Of a stretch of DNA of 37,307 nucleotides, positions 7,911-16,714 are shown one piece after another. Under the pieces are notes generated by a model, which did not search any database, had not been told where the DNA came from, and was given only the letters and a program-made list of their open reading frames with translations. Each line of letters opens with the position of its first letter. Positions within the stretch are counted from its first letter, which is position 1. A program made the translations under genes and the position numbers. Source of the DNA: Clostridia bacterium (lineage in GTDB: Bacteria; Bacillota; Clostridia; Christensenellales; Aristaeellaceae); assembly GCA_017397765.1 (NCBI GenBank), contig JAFQIB010000096.1:1-37307 (forward strand). Reading direction: 5' to 3'.

Positions 7911-8205
7911 GGGTTTCCCTCCTTCAAGAAAGGCCCTCCGCCAGGGAGAGCCAAATATACCGATATGCAACGCCCCCAGGCATCGCCTTGCAGCGATGCC
8001 AGCTCTCTTGGGAAGGGCACCTTTGGTGCACAAGCGCACACCCTGGAAGCCCGCGCGATGAGCGCGCGGACAATCAACGCCACCTTTCACCCCAACTCCC
8101 TCGCGGAGCCAACCCCACCCGAAGACACCCAACTCCATCGCGCAACGGGGTTCTCAGGGGATATATCCCCTGAGCGGGGATCCTTAAGGGGCAGCGCCCC
8201 TTAAG
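7911..8205. repeat. Palindrome-rich spacer between relA and dtd
   Basis: This 290-base gap breaks an otherwise tight operon and has no gene of its own. Inverted repeats include GGCCCTCC 7932-7939 with GGGAGAGCC 7944-7952 (one mismatch); GGCATCGC 7979-7986 with GCGATGCC 7993-8000; a perfect 22-base palindrome at 8153-8174 (CTCAGGGGAT then ATCCCCTGAG); and CTTAAGGGGC 8183-8192 with GCCCCTTAAG 8196-8205 around a 3-base loop. The last one contains the relA stop codon. The AGCTCTC segment near 8001-8007 resembles, on the opposite strand, the GAGAGCT of the hairpin at 145-164. It looks like a dispersed palindromic element rather than a terminator, as no T-run follows. Confidence 0.65.
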
Positions 8206-10396
8206 CGCGGAAGACGTCAATCACGTCGGCCTTTTTCATGAGCTGCTTGACCACCTTGTCCATCTGCTCGCGGGACTTGACCTCCACAGCAAAGCGGAAG
8301 GTGGCAATCTGCGTCTTCTCGTCCAGAGAAGCCGCCACATTCTTGATGCTGATGTTCATGTCGCCGATGATCGAGGCGATCTCCACCAGCAGATTGGGCT
8401 TGTCATAGGCCGCAATCTTGATGGAGGCCGTGAAGGCGCCCACATTTTCATCCGCCCAGTCCACCTCAATGCGGCGCTCTTCCTCGCCGGAAATGGCGTT
8501 GACGCAGTCCGCCTTGTGAACGGTGACGCCGCGTCCGCGGGTGATGTAGCCCACAATATCGTCGCCAGGCACCGGCGTGCAGCACTTGCCGAAGCGCACC
8601 GGAATGTCCATGTCTTCGTTGCCGGGCATGAAGATGCCGTGATGCGCCTTGGCGTTGGCCCTGCGCTGGGGCTGATTCTGCGGCGCAATGAGATCTTCAA
8701 TCCTGGGCGCTGCCGCTGCCTGCGCCGCGCGCTGCTCTTCCACCAACCGGCTGACCACATATACCGCCGCCATGCCGCCGTAGCCCACCGCCGCAAAAAT
8801 ATCGTCCACGGTGGTGAAGCCGTATTTGCGCATGATGGAATCGTAGAATTCCGGCTTGATCAGCTCCGCCGGATTAGCGCCCCTGCGGCGGCATTCCTTT
8901 TCCACCATGGAGCGGCCCAGCTCAATGTTCTCAACCTTGAATTCCTTCTTCAGGAAAGCACGGATCTTCGACTTGGCCTGCGGGGTCTTGCAGATGCGCA
9001 GCCAGTCGGTGGACGGGCCCTTGGAGGAAGCGCTGGTGATGATTTCCACCCGGTCGCCCGTCTGCAAAGGCGTGTCCAGCGGCATGATCTTGCCGTTGAT
9101 CTTGGAGCCCACGCATTTGTTGCCCACGCCGGAATGAATGCGATAGGCAAAATCCAGCGGGGTTGCGCCCTTGGGCATGGAGATCACGTCGCCCTTGGGA
9201 GTGAAGAGGAAAACCTCCTCGGCAAACAGATCCGTCTTGAGGGTATCCATGAACTCCTTGGAGTCACGGGTATCGTTCTGCCAGTCCAGGATCTGGCGCA
9301 CCCAGGTCAGCTTGGAATCCAGATCGTCCCCAGCGCCCTTTTCCTTGTAGCGCCAGTGAGCTGCAATGCCGTATTCCGCCACGCGGTGCATCTCCCAGGT
9401 GCGGATCTGCACCTCAAAGGGGAAGGGCAGCTTGCGTCCGCCCACCACCGTGGTGTGCAGGGACTGATACATGTTCGCCTTGGGGACGGAAATATAATCC
9501 TTAAAGCGTCCGGGGATCTGGTTCCACAGCGTGTGGACAATGCCCAGCACCACATAGCAGTCCGGCACAGAATCCACCAGCACACGGATGGCGATCAGGT
9601 CGTAGATCTGATCAAAGGGCTTGTTCTGCAGCACCATCTTGCGGTAGATGGAATAGAAATGCTTCGGGCGGCCGTCGATGTCATAGTGGATGTGCATCTC
9701 GTCCAGCTTCTCGGAAAGCTCAGCGATCACCGTGCGGATGTTCTCCTCGCGCTCGGAGCGCTTCTGGCCCACCTTCTGCACCAGGTTCTGATACCCGGCA
9801 GGATCAATGTAGCGCAGGGACAGATCCTCCAGCTCCTGCTTGATGGCGTACACGCCCAGGCGATGGGCCAGGGGCGCGTAGATATCCAGGGTCTCCCGGG
9901 CAATGGCCACCTGGCGCTCCGGACGCTGGAACTTCATGGTGCGCATGTTGTGCAGGCGGTCCGCCAGCTTGATGAGCACCACGCGGATGTCCTTGGCCAT
10001 GGCCATAATCATCTTGCGCAGAGATTCGGCCTGAGCTTCCTCCTTGTCCGCAAAATCCAGCTTATCCAGCTTGGTCACGCCGTCCACCAGCCAGGCGACC
10101 TCGTCGCCGAACTCCCGGCGGAGCGTCTCCAGGGTGATGTTTTCACAGTCCTCCACCGTATCGTGGAGCAGACCGGCCGCAATGGTCGGCGGGTCGATCA
10201 TCAATTCCGTCAGGATGCTCGCCACGAAGCAGGGATGCACAAAATAAGGCTCACCGCTCTTGCGCTTCTGATCCTTGTGGGCTTCCTGCGCGAAAAGGTA
10301 GGCCTTTTTGACCAGCTCCGCGCCGTCGCCCGGGTTATACTTTTCAACGCGCGCAAGCATGGCGTTGAGCGGCATCGCTTCATAAACCGTGTACAC
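8201..10396 (-). CDS. relA: Bifunctional (p)ppGpp synthetase/hydrolase Rel
   Basis: A RelA/SpoT-family enzyme of 731 residues that makes and degrades the stringent-response alarmone. The N-terminal HD hydrolase domain has H54, H78-D79 and D146, which argues for working hydrolysis. The synthetase domain carries the RFKD motif at 287-290, the form found in bifunctional enzymes, followed by YQSLHTTV. TGS (about 390-450) and a C-terminal ACT domain complete the normal layout. The start is GTG at 10396, with AAGGAGG 7 bases upstream; the first ATG comes 7 codons later. It lies downstream of recJ. Its stop codon is inside a perfect palindrome. Confidence 0.96.
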   Translation of the reverse strand: MYTVYEAMPLNAMLARVEKYNPGDGAELVKKAYLFAQEAHKDQKRKSGEPYFVHPCFVASILTELMIDPPTIAAGLLHDTVEDCENITLETLRREFGDEVAWLVDGVTKLDKLDFADKEEAQAESLRKMIMAMAKDIRVVLIKLADRLHNMRTMKFQRPERQVAIARETLDIYAPLAHRLGVYAIKQELEDLSLRYIDPAGYQNLVQKVGQKRSEREENIRTVIAELSEKLDEMHIHYDIDGRPKHFYSIYRKMVLQNKPFDQIYDLIAIRVLVDSVPDCYVVLGIVHTLWNQIPGRFKDYISVPKANMYQSLHTTVVGGRKLPFPFEVQIRTWEMHRVAEYGIAAHWRYKEKGAGDDLDSKLTWVRQILDWQNDTRDSKEFMDTLKTDLFAEEVFLFTPKGDVISMPKGATPLDFAYRIHSGVGNKCVGSKINGKIMPLDTPLQTGDRVEIITSASSKGPSTDWLRICKTPQAKSKIRAFLKKEFKVENIELGRSMVEKECRRRGANPAELIKPEFYDSIMRKYGFTTVDDIFAAVGYGGMAAVYVVSRLVEEQRAAQAAAAPRIEDLIAPQNQPQRRANAKAHHGIFMPGNEDMDIPVRFGKCCTPVPGDDIVGYITRGRGVTVHKADCVNAISGEEERRIEVDWADENVGAFTASIKIAAYDKPNLLVEIASIIGDMNISIKNVAASLDEKTQIATFRFAVEVKSREQMDKVVKQLMKKADVIDVFRA

Positions 10397-10425
10397 CGAA
10401 CATCCTCCTTTCCCAGGTCAGTCAG

Positions 10426-10439
10426 CAGCCTTGCGGCTG
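10426..10439 (-). other. Small GCAA-tetraloop hairpin between recJ and relA
   Basis: On the transcribed strand CAGCC-GCAA-GGCTG forms a five-pair stem closed by a GNRA-type loop, in the 55-base gap just upstream of the relA ribosome binding site. It could be a processing or stability element; no T-run follows, so it is not a terminator. Confidence 0.35.
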
Positions 10440-10451
10440 TTTCAAGCTTGT

Positions 10452-12776
10452 TCATCGGATCGAACGCAGATACCGCACCAGCGGGCTGTCGTCCATCCGG
10501 CATTTTTCCGGCGGCAGCAGCTTCACCGCAAAGGGCACCAGGGACATTTCCACCAGATGCACCTGATGGAAGGCGAGCAGCCCGGTCAGGGCCTGCTCGC
10601 TGCTCAGTCCGGTATCCGCCGCCAGCTGGCTCGCCGCCATCGCTTTGCCCATGCGGACGCGCCGGTACAGCGTGCGAAGCGTTTCGTCCTCCATGGCGAG
10701 GCTGTGCAGGAGCGTGCTGAAGGCAGGGTTTTCCTTCATCGCATGGATACGGGCCCGGGGGCATTTCGCCGCAATGGCGTCCGCCTCGCCCGGCAGCAGC
10801 CCGCCGTCCAGCAGCACAATGTCCGTCCACACGTCCCGCAGCGCCCCGATCTCCGGGTTCATCAGCAGCGTATTGAAGGCACGCTCGTCCTTCACGCTGC
10901 CAACCGCCGTGTCCGCCTGCACATCACAGAGCATCCGCGCTGCGGCTTCCCGCTCATGGCCGATGAGCAGCACGCCCCGCCCGGTCTGCATCAGCTTGCG
11001 AACCCCGGCAGCCGTGATGCTTTCCACCGCAGCAGCAACTTGGATATTATTCTCCGCCAGCGCCGTCATTTCCTGCAAAAGCCCGAAAAACAGCTGTCCG
11101 CTGTCCGGCAGCACCACCGCGCCCTCCGCGGGCGTCAGGGCCTCCACCATCAGCTGGGGCGTCACGCGGCCGCGGAACTCGTTGCGCTCCGGGGTAAACA
11201 GCACGTCCACCCGGTCCAGCCCCTCGTCCGCCAGATCGCCCTTGCCAAAGGCGATGCCATCCCGGAGGGTCTGCCCCTCCAGCAGCGTCACCTTCAGGTG
11301 CGTCCGGGTCTTGCCGACCCGCTGGGCCTGCTGGAGGTGAGTATCCCGGGCCAGGAACACAGGATTCGGATTGCCGTAGCCGGTGGGCTGGAGCAGCTCC
11401 AGGCGGTCGATCATCTCCAGATCCACCTCCTGCAGCCGCACGGTCAGGTCGTATTCCTTGCGGGGGATGTAGCAGGTCAGATCACAGTTTTCATTGATGG
11501 CCAGATTCAGCCGGCGGCGCAGCTCCGGCACCAGCTCAGACTGCATGGTCAGCCCCGCCGCCTGCTCATGCCCGCCAAAGCGCAGGAACAGATCCTTGCA
11601 CAGGCTGAGCATGCCGTGGATATTCACGCCGGGGATCGACCGGCAGGAGCCTACCGCAATCCCCTCTTCATTCTTTGTCAGCACGATGGTTGGGAAATGG
11701 TATTTCTCGCAGATCCGCCCGGCAGCCAGGCCGATCACGCCGTGATTCCAGCCCTCGCCCATCAAGATGATGACCCTGTCCGTGCAAAAATCAACGCATT
11801 CGCCGATCATGCCGATCGCCTTCCGGGTGATTTCCTGCTCAATGGCCTGCCGCTGCTGATTGGCAGCCTCCAGGTGCATGGCAATGGGATCGGCAGTCGC
11901 CGCATCCTCCGCCGTCAGCAGCAGCACGCCCTGGGCAGCGTCTTCCAGCCGCCCGCCCGCATTCAGCCGGGGGGCCAGACGGAAGCCCACATGCCCGGCA
12001 TTCACCGGGGGATGCACGTCGCTGACCTGCAGCAGCGCCCGCAGTCCGGGACGCTGGCTGTCCGCCATCCGGCGCAGGCCCTCCCTGACGATGATGCGGT
12101 TCTCGTCGATCAGCGGCACGATGTCCGCCACCGTCGCCAGGGCTGCCAGATCAATGCGGCGCAGCACCGCCTCCATGCCCAGAAGCGCCTGCGTCAGCTT
12201 GAGCGCCACGCCCGCACCGCAGAGCCGCCGGAAGGGATATTCCCCCAGCAGCGGATTGAGCACCACATCTGCGGGCGAGGACGTATCCGCCAGCTGATGA
12301 TGGTCGGTGACGATCACCGTCATGCCCAGCAGCTGCGCCAGCCGAACCTCCTCGTGGTTGGTCACGCCGCAGTCCACGGTAATCAGCAGCCGGTGGCTTT
12401 CCGCCATTTCCCGGACCGCATCGCAGTTCAGGCCGTAGCCCTCCCCATGGCGGCTGGGAATGCGGAAATCCGGGGCCGCGCCCATTTCCCGCAGCGTCTC
12501 CAGCAAAATGGAGGTCGCGCAGACGCCGTCCACATCATAGTCGCCGTAGACGATGATGGGAAAGCCCCCCGCAATGGCCTCGCGGATGATCCGCACCGCC
12601 TTGTCCATCCCCTGCAGGAGGAAGGGATCGTGCAGGTGGGCCAGATCGGGATAGAGGAAGCGCGCTGCCTTTTCCGGCGTATCCACACCGCGGGCACGCA
12701 AAAGAGCGCTCAGCCAGTTGGGCAGATCGCCGATGGGCTGTGCGTCCCTGGGGCCCCGCTTGATGAATTGCAGCAT
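10452..12776 (-). CDS. recJ: Single-stranded-DNA exonuclease RecJ
   Basis: A DHH/DHHA1-family 5'-3' exonuclease of 774 residues. The catalytic acidic cluster is seen in YGDYDVDG (D79, D81, D83), D135 in TVDCG, and DHH at 158-160. The DHHA1 signature GGHEQAAG follows, then an OB-like domain and a C-terminal extension of about 200 residues, found in many clostridial forms but lacking in the E. coli protein. The ATG has GAGGGA about 5 bases upstream and starts 18 bases after secF. Its place between secF and relA is a common Firmicute arrangement. Confidence 0.94.
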   Translation of the reverse strand: MLQFIKRGPRDAQPIGDLPNWLSALLRARGVDTPEKAARFLYPDLAHLHDPFLLQGMDKAVRIIREAIAGGFPIIVYGDYDVDGVCATSILLETLREMGAAPDFRIPSRHGEGYGLNCDAVREMAESHRLLITVDCGVTNHEEVRLAQLLGMTVIVTDHHQLADTSSPADVVLNPLLGEYPFRRLCGAGVALKLTQALLGMEAVLRRIDLAALATVADIVPLIDENRIIVREGLRRMADSQRPGLRALLQVSDVHPPVNAGHVGFRLAPRLNAGGRLEDAAQGVLLLTAEDAATADPIAMHLEAANQQRQAIEQEITRKAIGMIGECVDFCTDRVIILMGEGWNHGVIGLAAGRICEKYHFPTIVLTKNEEGIAVGSCRSIPGVNIHGMLSLCKDLFLRFGGHEQAAGLTMQSELVPELRRRLNLAINENCDLTCYIPRKEYDLTVRLQEVDLEMIDRLELLQPTGYGNPNPVFLARDTHLQQAQRVGKTRTHLKVTLLEGQTLRDGIAFGKGDLADEGLDRVDVLFTPERNEFRGRVTPQLMVEALTPAEGAVVLPDSGQLFFGLLQEMTALAENNIQVAAAVESITAAGVRKLMQTGRGVLLIGHEREAAARMLCDVQADTAVGSVKDERAFNTLLMNPEIGALRDVWTDIVLLDGGLLPGEADAIAAKCPRARIHAMKENPAFSTLLHSLAMEDETLRTLYRRVRMGKAMAASQLAADTGLSSEQALTGLLAFHQVHLVEMSLVPFAVKLLPPEKCRMDDSPLVRYLRSIR

Positions 12777-12794
12777 ACGCTTCCCTCGCTCGGT

Positions 12795-13700
12795 TTATTC
12801 GTCGTCCTCGTCATCCGCATCGGATACGCGTTCCTTTTGGGGGAACTTCTTTTCCAGCCAGGCCCAGAGATAGCCGCTGATCAGATTGGAGGACCAGGTG
12901 CCCGCTATCACGCCCACGATGATGGGCAAGGCAAATTTCTTGATCGCCGCCACGCCCAGGATATACAGCGCAACAATGGTCACCAGGGTGGTCATGGAGG
13001 TCATAACGGTACGGCCAAGGCACTCCCGAACAGACAGGCCGACAAGCTCTGTCCGATCCATCTCGGGCAGCTTCTTCGCATTTTCGCGGATGCGGTCAAA
13101 GACCACGATGGTATCGTTGATGGAATAGCCCACGATGGTCAGCGCAGCCGCAATGAAGGAGCTGTTCAGCTCGATCACATCCCGCAGGATGACCATGAAC
13201 GCCAGCATGACCAGCACATCATGGGCCAGCGCCAGCACTGCCGCCAGACCGGAATGGAAGTCAAAGCGCCAGGCGATGTAGATGAGCATCAGCACGGCGG
13301 CAATGCCCACAGAAGTCAGCGCATTTTTCACCAGCGTCGCACCGGCCACCGGGCCGACATAGCTGACCTCGCCCACCGGCTCAGCGCCGGGATAGCGGCT
13401 CCGGAGCTTCTCCGTCACGGTGCGCTGCACATCCTGAATGTCCTCAGTGCCCACGGATTTGATGCGCACCAGCGCCTCGCTCTTGTTTTCGCCCTGGATG
13501 GTCACGGCATAAGGGCTGTCCAGCAGCGCCGCCACATCGGGCTGAGCGGCACTCTGCCCCAGCTCATAGGTCATGGAGAGGCCGCCGGCAAAGTCCAGGC
13601 CGAGGTTCATGCCGCGGCCGCACAGCGTCAGCACAACAGCCAGCAGGATGATCGCTGCGGAAACGAGCAGGGCGGGCTTCATCGGATTCCTGATCTTCAT
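12795..13700 (-). CDS. secF: Protein translocase subunit SecF
   Basis: An RND-type membrane component of the Sec export system, 301 residues. It shows the SecF pattern of one N-terminal membrane helix, an external domain opening with GLDFAGG, and a cluster of five helices at about 130-285 with the YSINDTIVVFDRIREN motif that takes part in proton coupling. The C-terminus is short and acidic. Its ATG follows the secD TAA stop with no gap, and GGAGG lies inside the end of secD, so the two are translationally coupled and made in equal amounts. Confidence 0.96.
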   Translation of the reverse strand: MKIRNPMKPALLVSAAIILLAVVLTLCGRGMNLGLDFAGGLSMTYELGQSAAQPDVAALLDSPYAVTIQGENKSEALVRIKSVGTEDIQDVQRTVTEKLRSRYPGAEPVGEVSYVGPVAGATLVKNALTSVGIAAVLMLIYIAWRFDFHSGLAAVLALAHDVLVMLAFMVILRDVIELNSSFIAAALTIVGYSINDTIVVFDRIRENAKKLPEMDRTELVGLSVRECLGRTVMTSMTTLVTIVALYILGVAAIKKFALPIIVGVIAGTWSSNLISGYLWAWLEKKFPQKERVSDADDEDDE

Positions 13701-15017
13701 TTACACGCCCTCCTCTTCCTTCTTGATCTCGCCATAGGTGAAGGCTGCGGGCTTCCAGCGGCGCACCTGCACCAGATTCAACATAATCAGCCGGGTCACG
13801 AAGACCGCCGTAAACATGGACGCCAGCACGCTCAGCCCCAGCGTCATGCCGAAGCCGCGGATGGTGCCGGTGCCAAACACCAGCAGCACGCCCGCTGCAA
13901 TCAGCGTGGTGATATTGCCGTCCAGCACCGCGCCGGCAGCATTCTTGAAGCCGGCACGGACAGCGGCCTTCAGGCTGCGGCCCTTGCGCACCTCTTCGTT
14001 GAAGCGTTCAAAGATGATCACATTGGCGTCCACCGCCATGCCGATGCCCAGCACGATGCCCGCCAGGCCCGACAGCGTCAGCTGGATGCCGGGCACCAGA
14101 TAGATCACCAGGAACAGCAGCACAATGTAGATCACCAGCGCCCAGGAGGCCACGATCCCGTTCATCCGGTAGCGCCAGCACATCAGCGCCATGATGACAG
14201 CCATGCCGATCAGCGCTGCCATCACGGAGGTGGACAGGGCGTCGTCGCCCAGCGTGGCGGACACCGTATCAATTTTCTGCTGGGTCAGCACCAGCGGCAG
14301 CGCGCCGGACTGAATCTGCGAGGCGATCTTGGCCGCCTCCTCCTGGCTGTCCATGCCCGAAATGGAGCCGGTGCCATTGGTGATGGGCTCATTGACCACG
14401 GGGGAAAGCAGCACCTCGCCGTCCAGCAGGATATACAGCACCTGGCCGACATATTTGGTCGTCATGTCGCCGAAGAGCTTTTCGCCCTCCCGGTTGAGCT
14501 TGAAATGGATGACGTACTTGCCCACCGTCCCCGGCTGTCCGGACTGATCCGGAGCGGGCTGGGCGCTGGAGACCATTTCGCCGGTCATAAAGGTCACGCC
14601 GTCCGGAGTGGCGAATTCCAGCAGCGCCGGCTCGCCGATCAGCTCCAGCACAAAGGCCGTGTCCGTCACATCGGGGATCTCCACGCGGATGCCGTCCTCC
14701 CCCAGCCGCTGTACGGTGGCTTCGGAATAGCCCTTGTCCGACAAGCGGGTGCGGATCACGGACATGGTGGTCTCCAATAGCATGGTAAAATCGGAATCCC
14801 CGTCATCCGGGCGGGCGGCAGAGTATTCCACATAAACGCCGCCCCGCAGATCCAGGCCCAGCGGCAGCGCCTCGGGCCACTTCTCCGCATCCGTGGTGGG
14901 CAGCCAGTTTTTCAGCCCCAGCGCGGGCAAGCCGGTCACGCCCAGCACGGTCAGCAGCACCGTCAGCACCAGCAGCGCTGCCAGCGTCAAACGCGCTTTC
15001 GTCTTGGCCTTCTTCAT
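13701..15017 (-). CDS. secD: Protein translocase subunit SecD
   Basis: The partner of SecF in the Sec translocon, 438 residues, shorter than the E. coli protein but normal for Firmicutes with separate secD and secF. An N-terminal helix (about 9-30) is followed by the GLDLRGGVYVEY motif, an external P1 domain, and six membrane helices in the second half, with GIGMAVDANVIIFERF near residues 325-345. SecDF uses the proton gradient to pull proteins across the membrane. The ATG has GAGAGGA about 10 bases upstream. It is the first gene of the long minus-strand unit and lies behind a strong promoter. Confidence 0.96.
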   Translation of the reverse strand: MKKAKTKARLTLAALLVLTVLLTVLGVTGLPALGLKNWLPTTDAEKWPEALPLGLDLRGGVYVEYSAARPDDGDSDFTMLLETTMSVIRTRLSDKGYSEATVQRLGEDGIRVEIPDVTDTAFVLELIGEPALLEFATPDGVTFMTGEMVSSAQPAPDQSGQPGTVGKYVIHFKLNREGEKLFGDMTTKYVGQVLYILLDGEVLLSPVVNEPITNGTGSISGMDSQEEAAKIASQIQSGALPLVLTQQKIDTVSATLGDDALSTSVMAALIGMAVIMALMCWRYRMNGIVASWALVIYIVLLFLVIYLVPGIQLTLSGLAGIVLGIGMAVDANVIIFERFNEEVRKGRSLKAAVRAGFKNAAGAVLDGNITTLIAAGVLLVFGTGTIRGFGMTLGLSVLASMFTAVFVTRLIMLNLVQVRRWKPAAFTYGEIKKEEEGV

Positions 15018-15066
15018 GTTCGTTGCATCCTCTCATCGTTGATCGGGCAGAAATTGCATACAGAAT

Positions 15067-15095
15067 ATTATACCGTATCCGTCATGTATCGTCAA
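15067..15095 (-). promoter_or_regulatory. Sigma-A-type promoter of the secD-to-hemZ unit
   Basis: On the minus strand TTGACG (15095-15090) and a perfect TATAAT (15072-15067) are separated by 17 bases. The predicted start site, near 15060, is some 40 bases before secD. No other good promoter was seen before recJ or relA, so this one probably feeds the seven-gene unit. Confidence 0.85.
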
Positions 15096-15203
15096 GCTTT
15101 CCGGGGCTGGGAAAAGCCCTGTCCGGTCCTGCCGGACAGGACGCCCAGCGCTGCCTTTCAGACCGTTTTTCAATTTGACGTCATCCGGTACACAGGTCTT
15201 TTT

Positions 15204-15241
15204 CAACTGCAGTTGACATTCGGACAGGGATATGCCATAAT
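15204..15241 (+). promoter_or_regulatory. Promoter with a palindrome over the -35 box
   Basis: TTGACA (15213-15218) and CATAAT (15236-15241) are 17 bases apart. A perfect 12-base palindrome CAACTGCAGTTG (15204-15215) overlaps the -35 hexamer and may be an operator. It drives the acyltransferase gene and is divergent from the secD promoter. Confidence 0.75.
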
Positions 15242-15283
15242 TGGAGCAGTATCAGAATAACACAGTGCATGAGGTAAAGCTTC

Positions 15284-16540
15284 TTGAAAATCAGAACAAA
15301 AAAGCTGCCCTACGAGCAGGTCATTACCCTACCCCGTCCCCGGCACAGGAATCCCATGCGCCCGCATTTCCTGTTCCGGGCGCTGATCCGCGCGCTGTCT
15401 GTCCCGACGCTGATGAAAACCCGCTTCACTGTCCGCCGGGAGCGCATGGAGGCCGCCGGAGATCAGCCCTGCCTGATCCTGATGAATCACTCCAGCTTCA
15501 CCGATCTGAAGATCGCCTACGGCATCTTTTTCCCGCAGCCCCTGTGCATCGTGGCCACCACGGACAGCTATGTCAGCAAGCGCTGGCTGATGCCGCTGAT
15601 CGGCTGCATCCCCACCCAGAAATTCGTCAGCGACCTGACCCTCATCCGCGACATGCGCTATGCCATGGAGCAGAAGGGCTGCCATGTGCTGATGTTCCCG
15701 GAGGCAGGCTACTCGCTGGATGGACGCAGAACCGTGCTACCCCGGAATCTGGGCGTCATCCTCAAGCGGTTCAAGCGGCCTGTGGTCACCGTGACCACCT
15801 GGGGCGCCTTTGCCCGCGATCCGCTGTACAACGGTCTGCAGCTGCGCAAGGTCAACGTCTCCGCAGACGTGAAGTGCCTCCTCACCCCGGAGGAAATCGA
15901 AGAAAAGTCCGTGGCGGAGCTGGACGCGATCGTCAACGAGGCCTTCGCCTTTGACCAGTTTGCCTGGCAGCGGGACAATCAGATCCGCATCGCCGAGCCC
16001 TTCCGCGCCGACGGGCTGCACCGGCTGCTCTATCAGTGTCCCCATTGCGGCGCCGAAGGACAGATGGAGGGTAAGGGCGTGCGCCTGATCTGCCATGCCT
16101 GCGGCCAGGAGCATGAAATGAATGAATACGGTCAGCTCCATGCCCTGACAGGCGAGACCCGCTTTGCCCACATCCCCGACTGGGTCGACTGGCAGCGGGA
16201 GCAGGTTCGCCGGGAACTGACCGAGGATGCCTATCGGCTGGAAACGGACGTGGAGATCGGCATGATGGTCGATCACAAGGCGCTCTACCTGGTCGGCAAC
16301 GGCCACCTGAGCCATTCAAAGGACGGCTTCCTGCTCACCGGCTGCGACGGAAAGCTCCGTTACGAGCAATCACCCCTGTCCAGCCACTCCCTCAACGTGG
16401 ATTTCCACTGGTATGAGATCGGCGATGTAATCTCCATCGGCAACCGGGACGCGCTGTATTACTGCTTCCCGAAAGACCGGGTGTGCGTCACCAAAGCGCG
16501 CTTCGCCGCCGAGCTGATGTATGAAATGAGCAAGGCGTAA
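15284..16540 (+). CDS. PlsC-like acyltransferase with zinc ribbon
   Basis: A 418-residue protein with an N-terminal lysophospholipid acyltransferase domain: H69-x4-D74 in NHSSFTD and the acyl-acceptor motif FPEAG at 138-142. It then has a four-cysteine zinc ribbon, CPHC (252-255) and CHAC (270-273), and a C-terminal region of about 140 residues with no fold I recognise. PlsC enzymes add the second acyl chain to lysophosphatidate; the added ribbon and tail make the true substrate uncertain. The start is TTG 15284 with GAGGT about 8 bases upstream; the in-frame ATG at 15269 is followed by a stop two codons later. The gene stands alone between its own promoter and a terminator. Confidence 0.82.
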   Translation: MKIRTKKLPYEQVITLPRPRHRNPMRPHFLFRALIRALSVPTLMKTRFTVRRERMEAAGDQPCLILMNHSSFTDLKIAYGIFFPQPLCIVATTDSYVSKRWLMPLIGCIPTQKFVSDLTLIRDMRYAMEQKGCHVLMFPEAGYSLDGRRTVLPRNLGVILKRFKRPVVTVTTWGAFARDPLYNGLQLRKVNVSADVKCLLTPEEIEEKSVAELDAIVNEAFAFDQFAWQRDNQIRIAEPFRADGLHRLLYQCPHCGAEGQMEGKGVRLICHACGQEHEMNEYGQLHALTGETRFAHIPDWVDWQREQVRRELTEDAYRLETDVEIGMMVDHKALYLVGNGHLSHSKDGFLLTGCDGKLRYEQSPLSSHSLNVDFHWYEIGDVISIGNRDALYYCFPKDRVCVTKARFAAELMYEMSKA

Positions 16541-16616
16541 GAAACTCCCCCGCAGCAGGGAGGGAGATGGAAAGGAAGGAGTTATCCTTCGCCAGCCATT
16601 ATGCAAACAACGGAAG

Positions 16617-16645
16617 CGCAAGCCTTGCCTGGCTTGCGTTTTCTT
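16617..16645 (+). terminator. Terminator after the acyltransferase gene
   Basis: CGCAAGCC (16617-16624) pairs with GGCTTGCG (16631-16638) around a 6-base loop, followed by TTTTCTT. It lies 77 bases after the stop codon and separates this gene from the AT-rich one downstream. Confidence 0.8.
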
Positions 16646-16714
16646 GTGCTGCTGTGATAGAATGGAAATGGTAAACTTGAATTTGTTGACATTTACATTA
16701 AGAAGAGGATAAAT

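Noticed and set aside
10389-14780. A 1463-codon open frame on the plus strand across recJ, secF and secD
   Set aside because: It is antisense to three certain genes. Its protein is rich in H, Q, R and G with no domains, the usual shadow of GC-rich codon bias.
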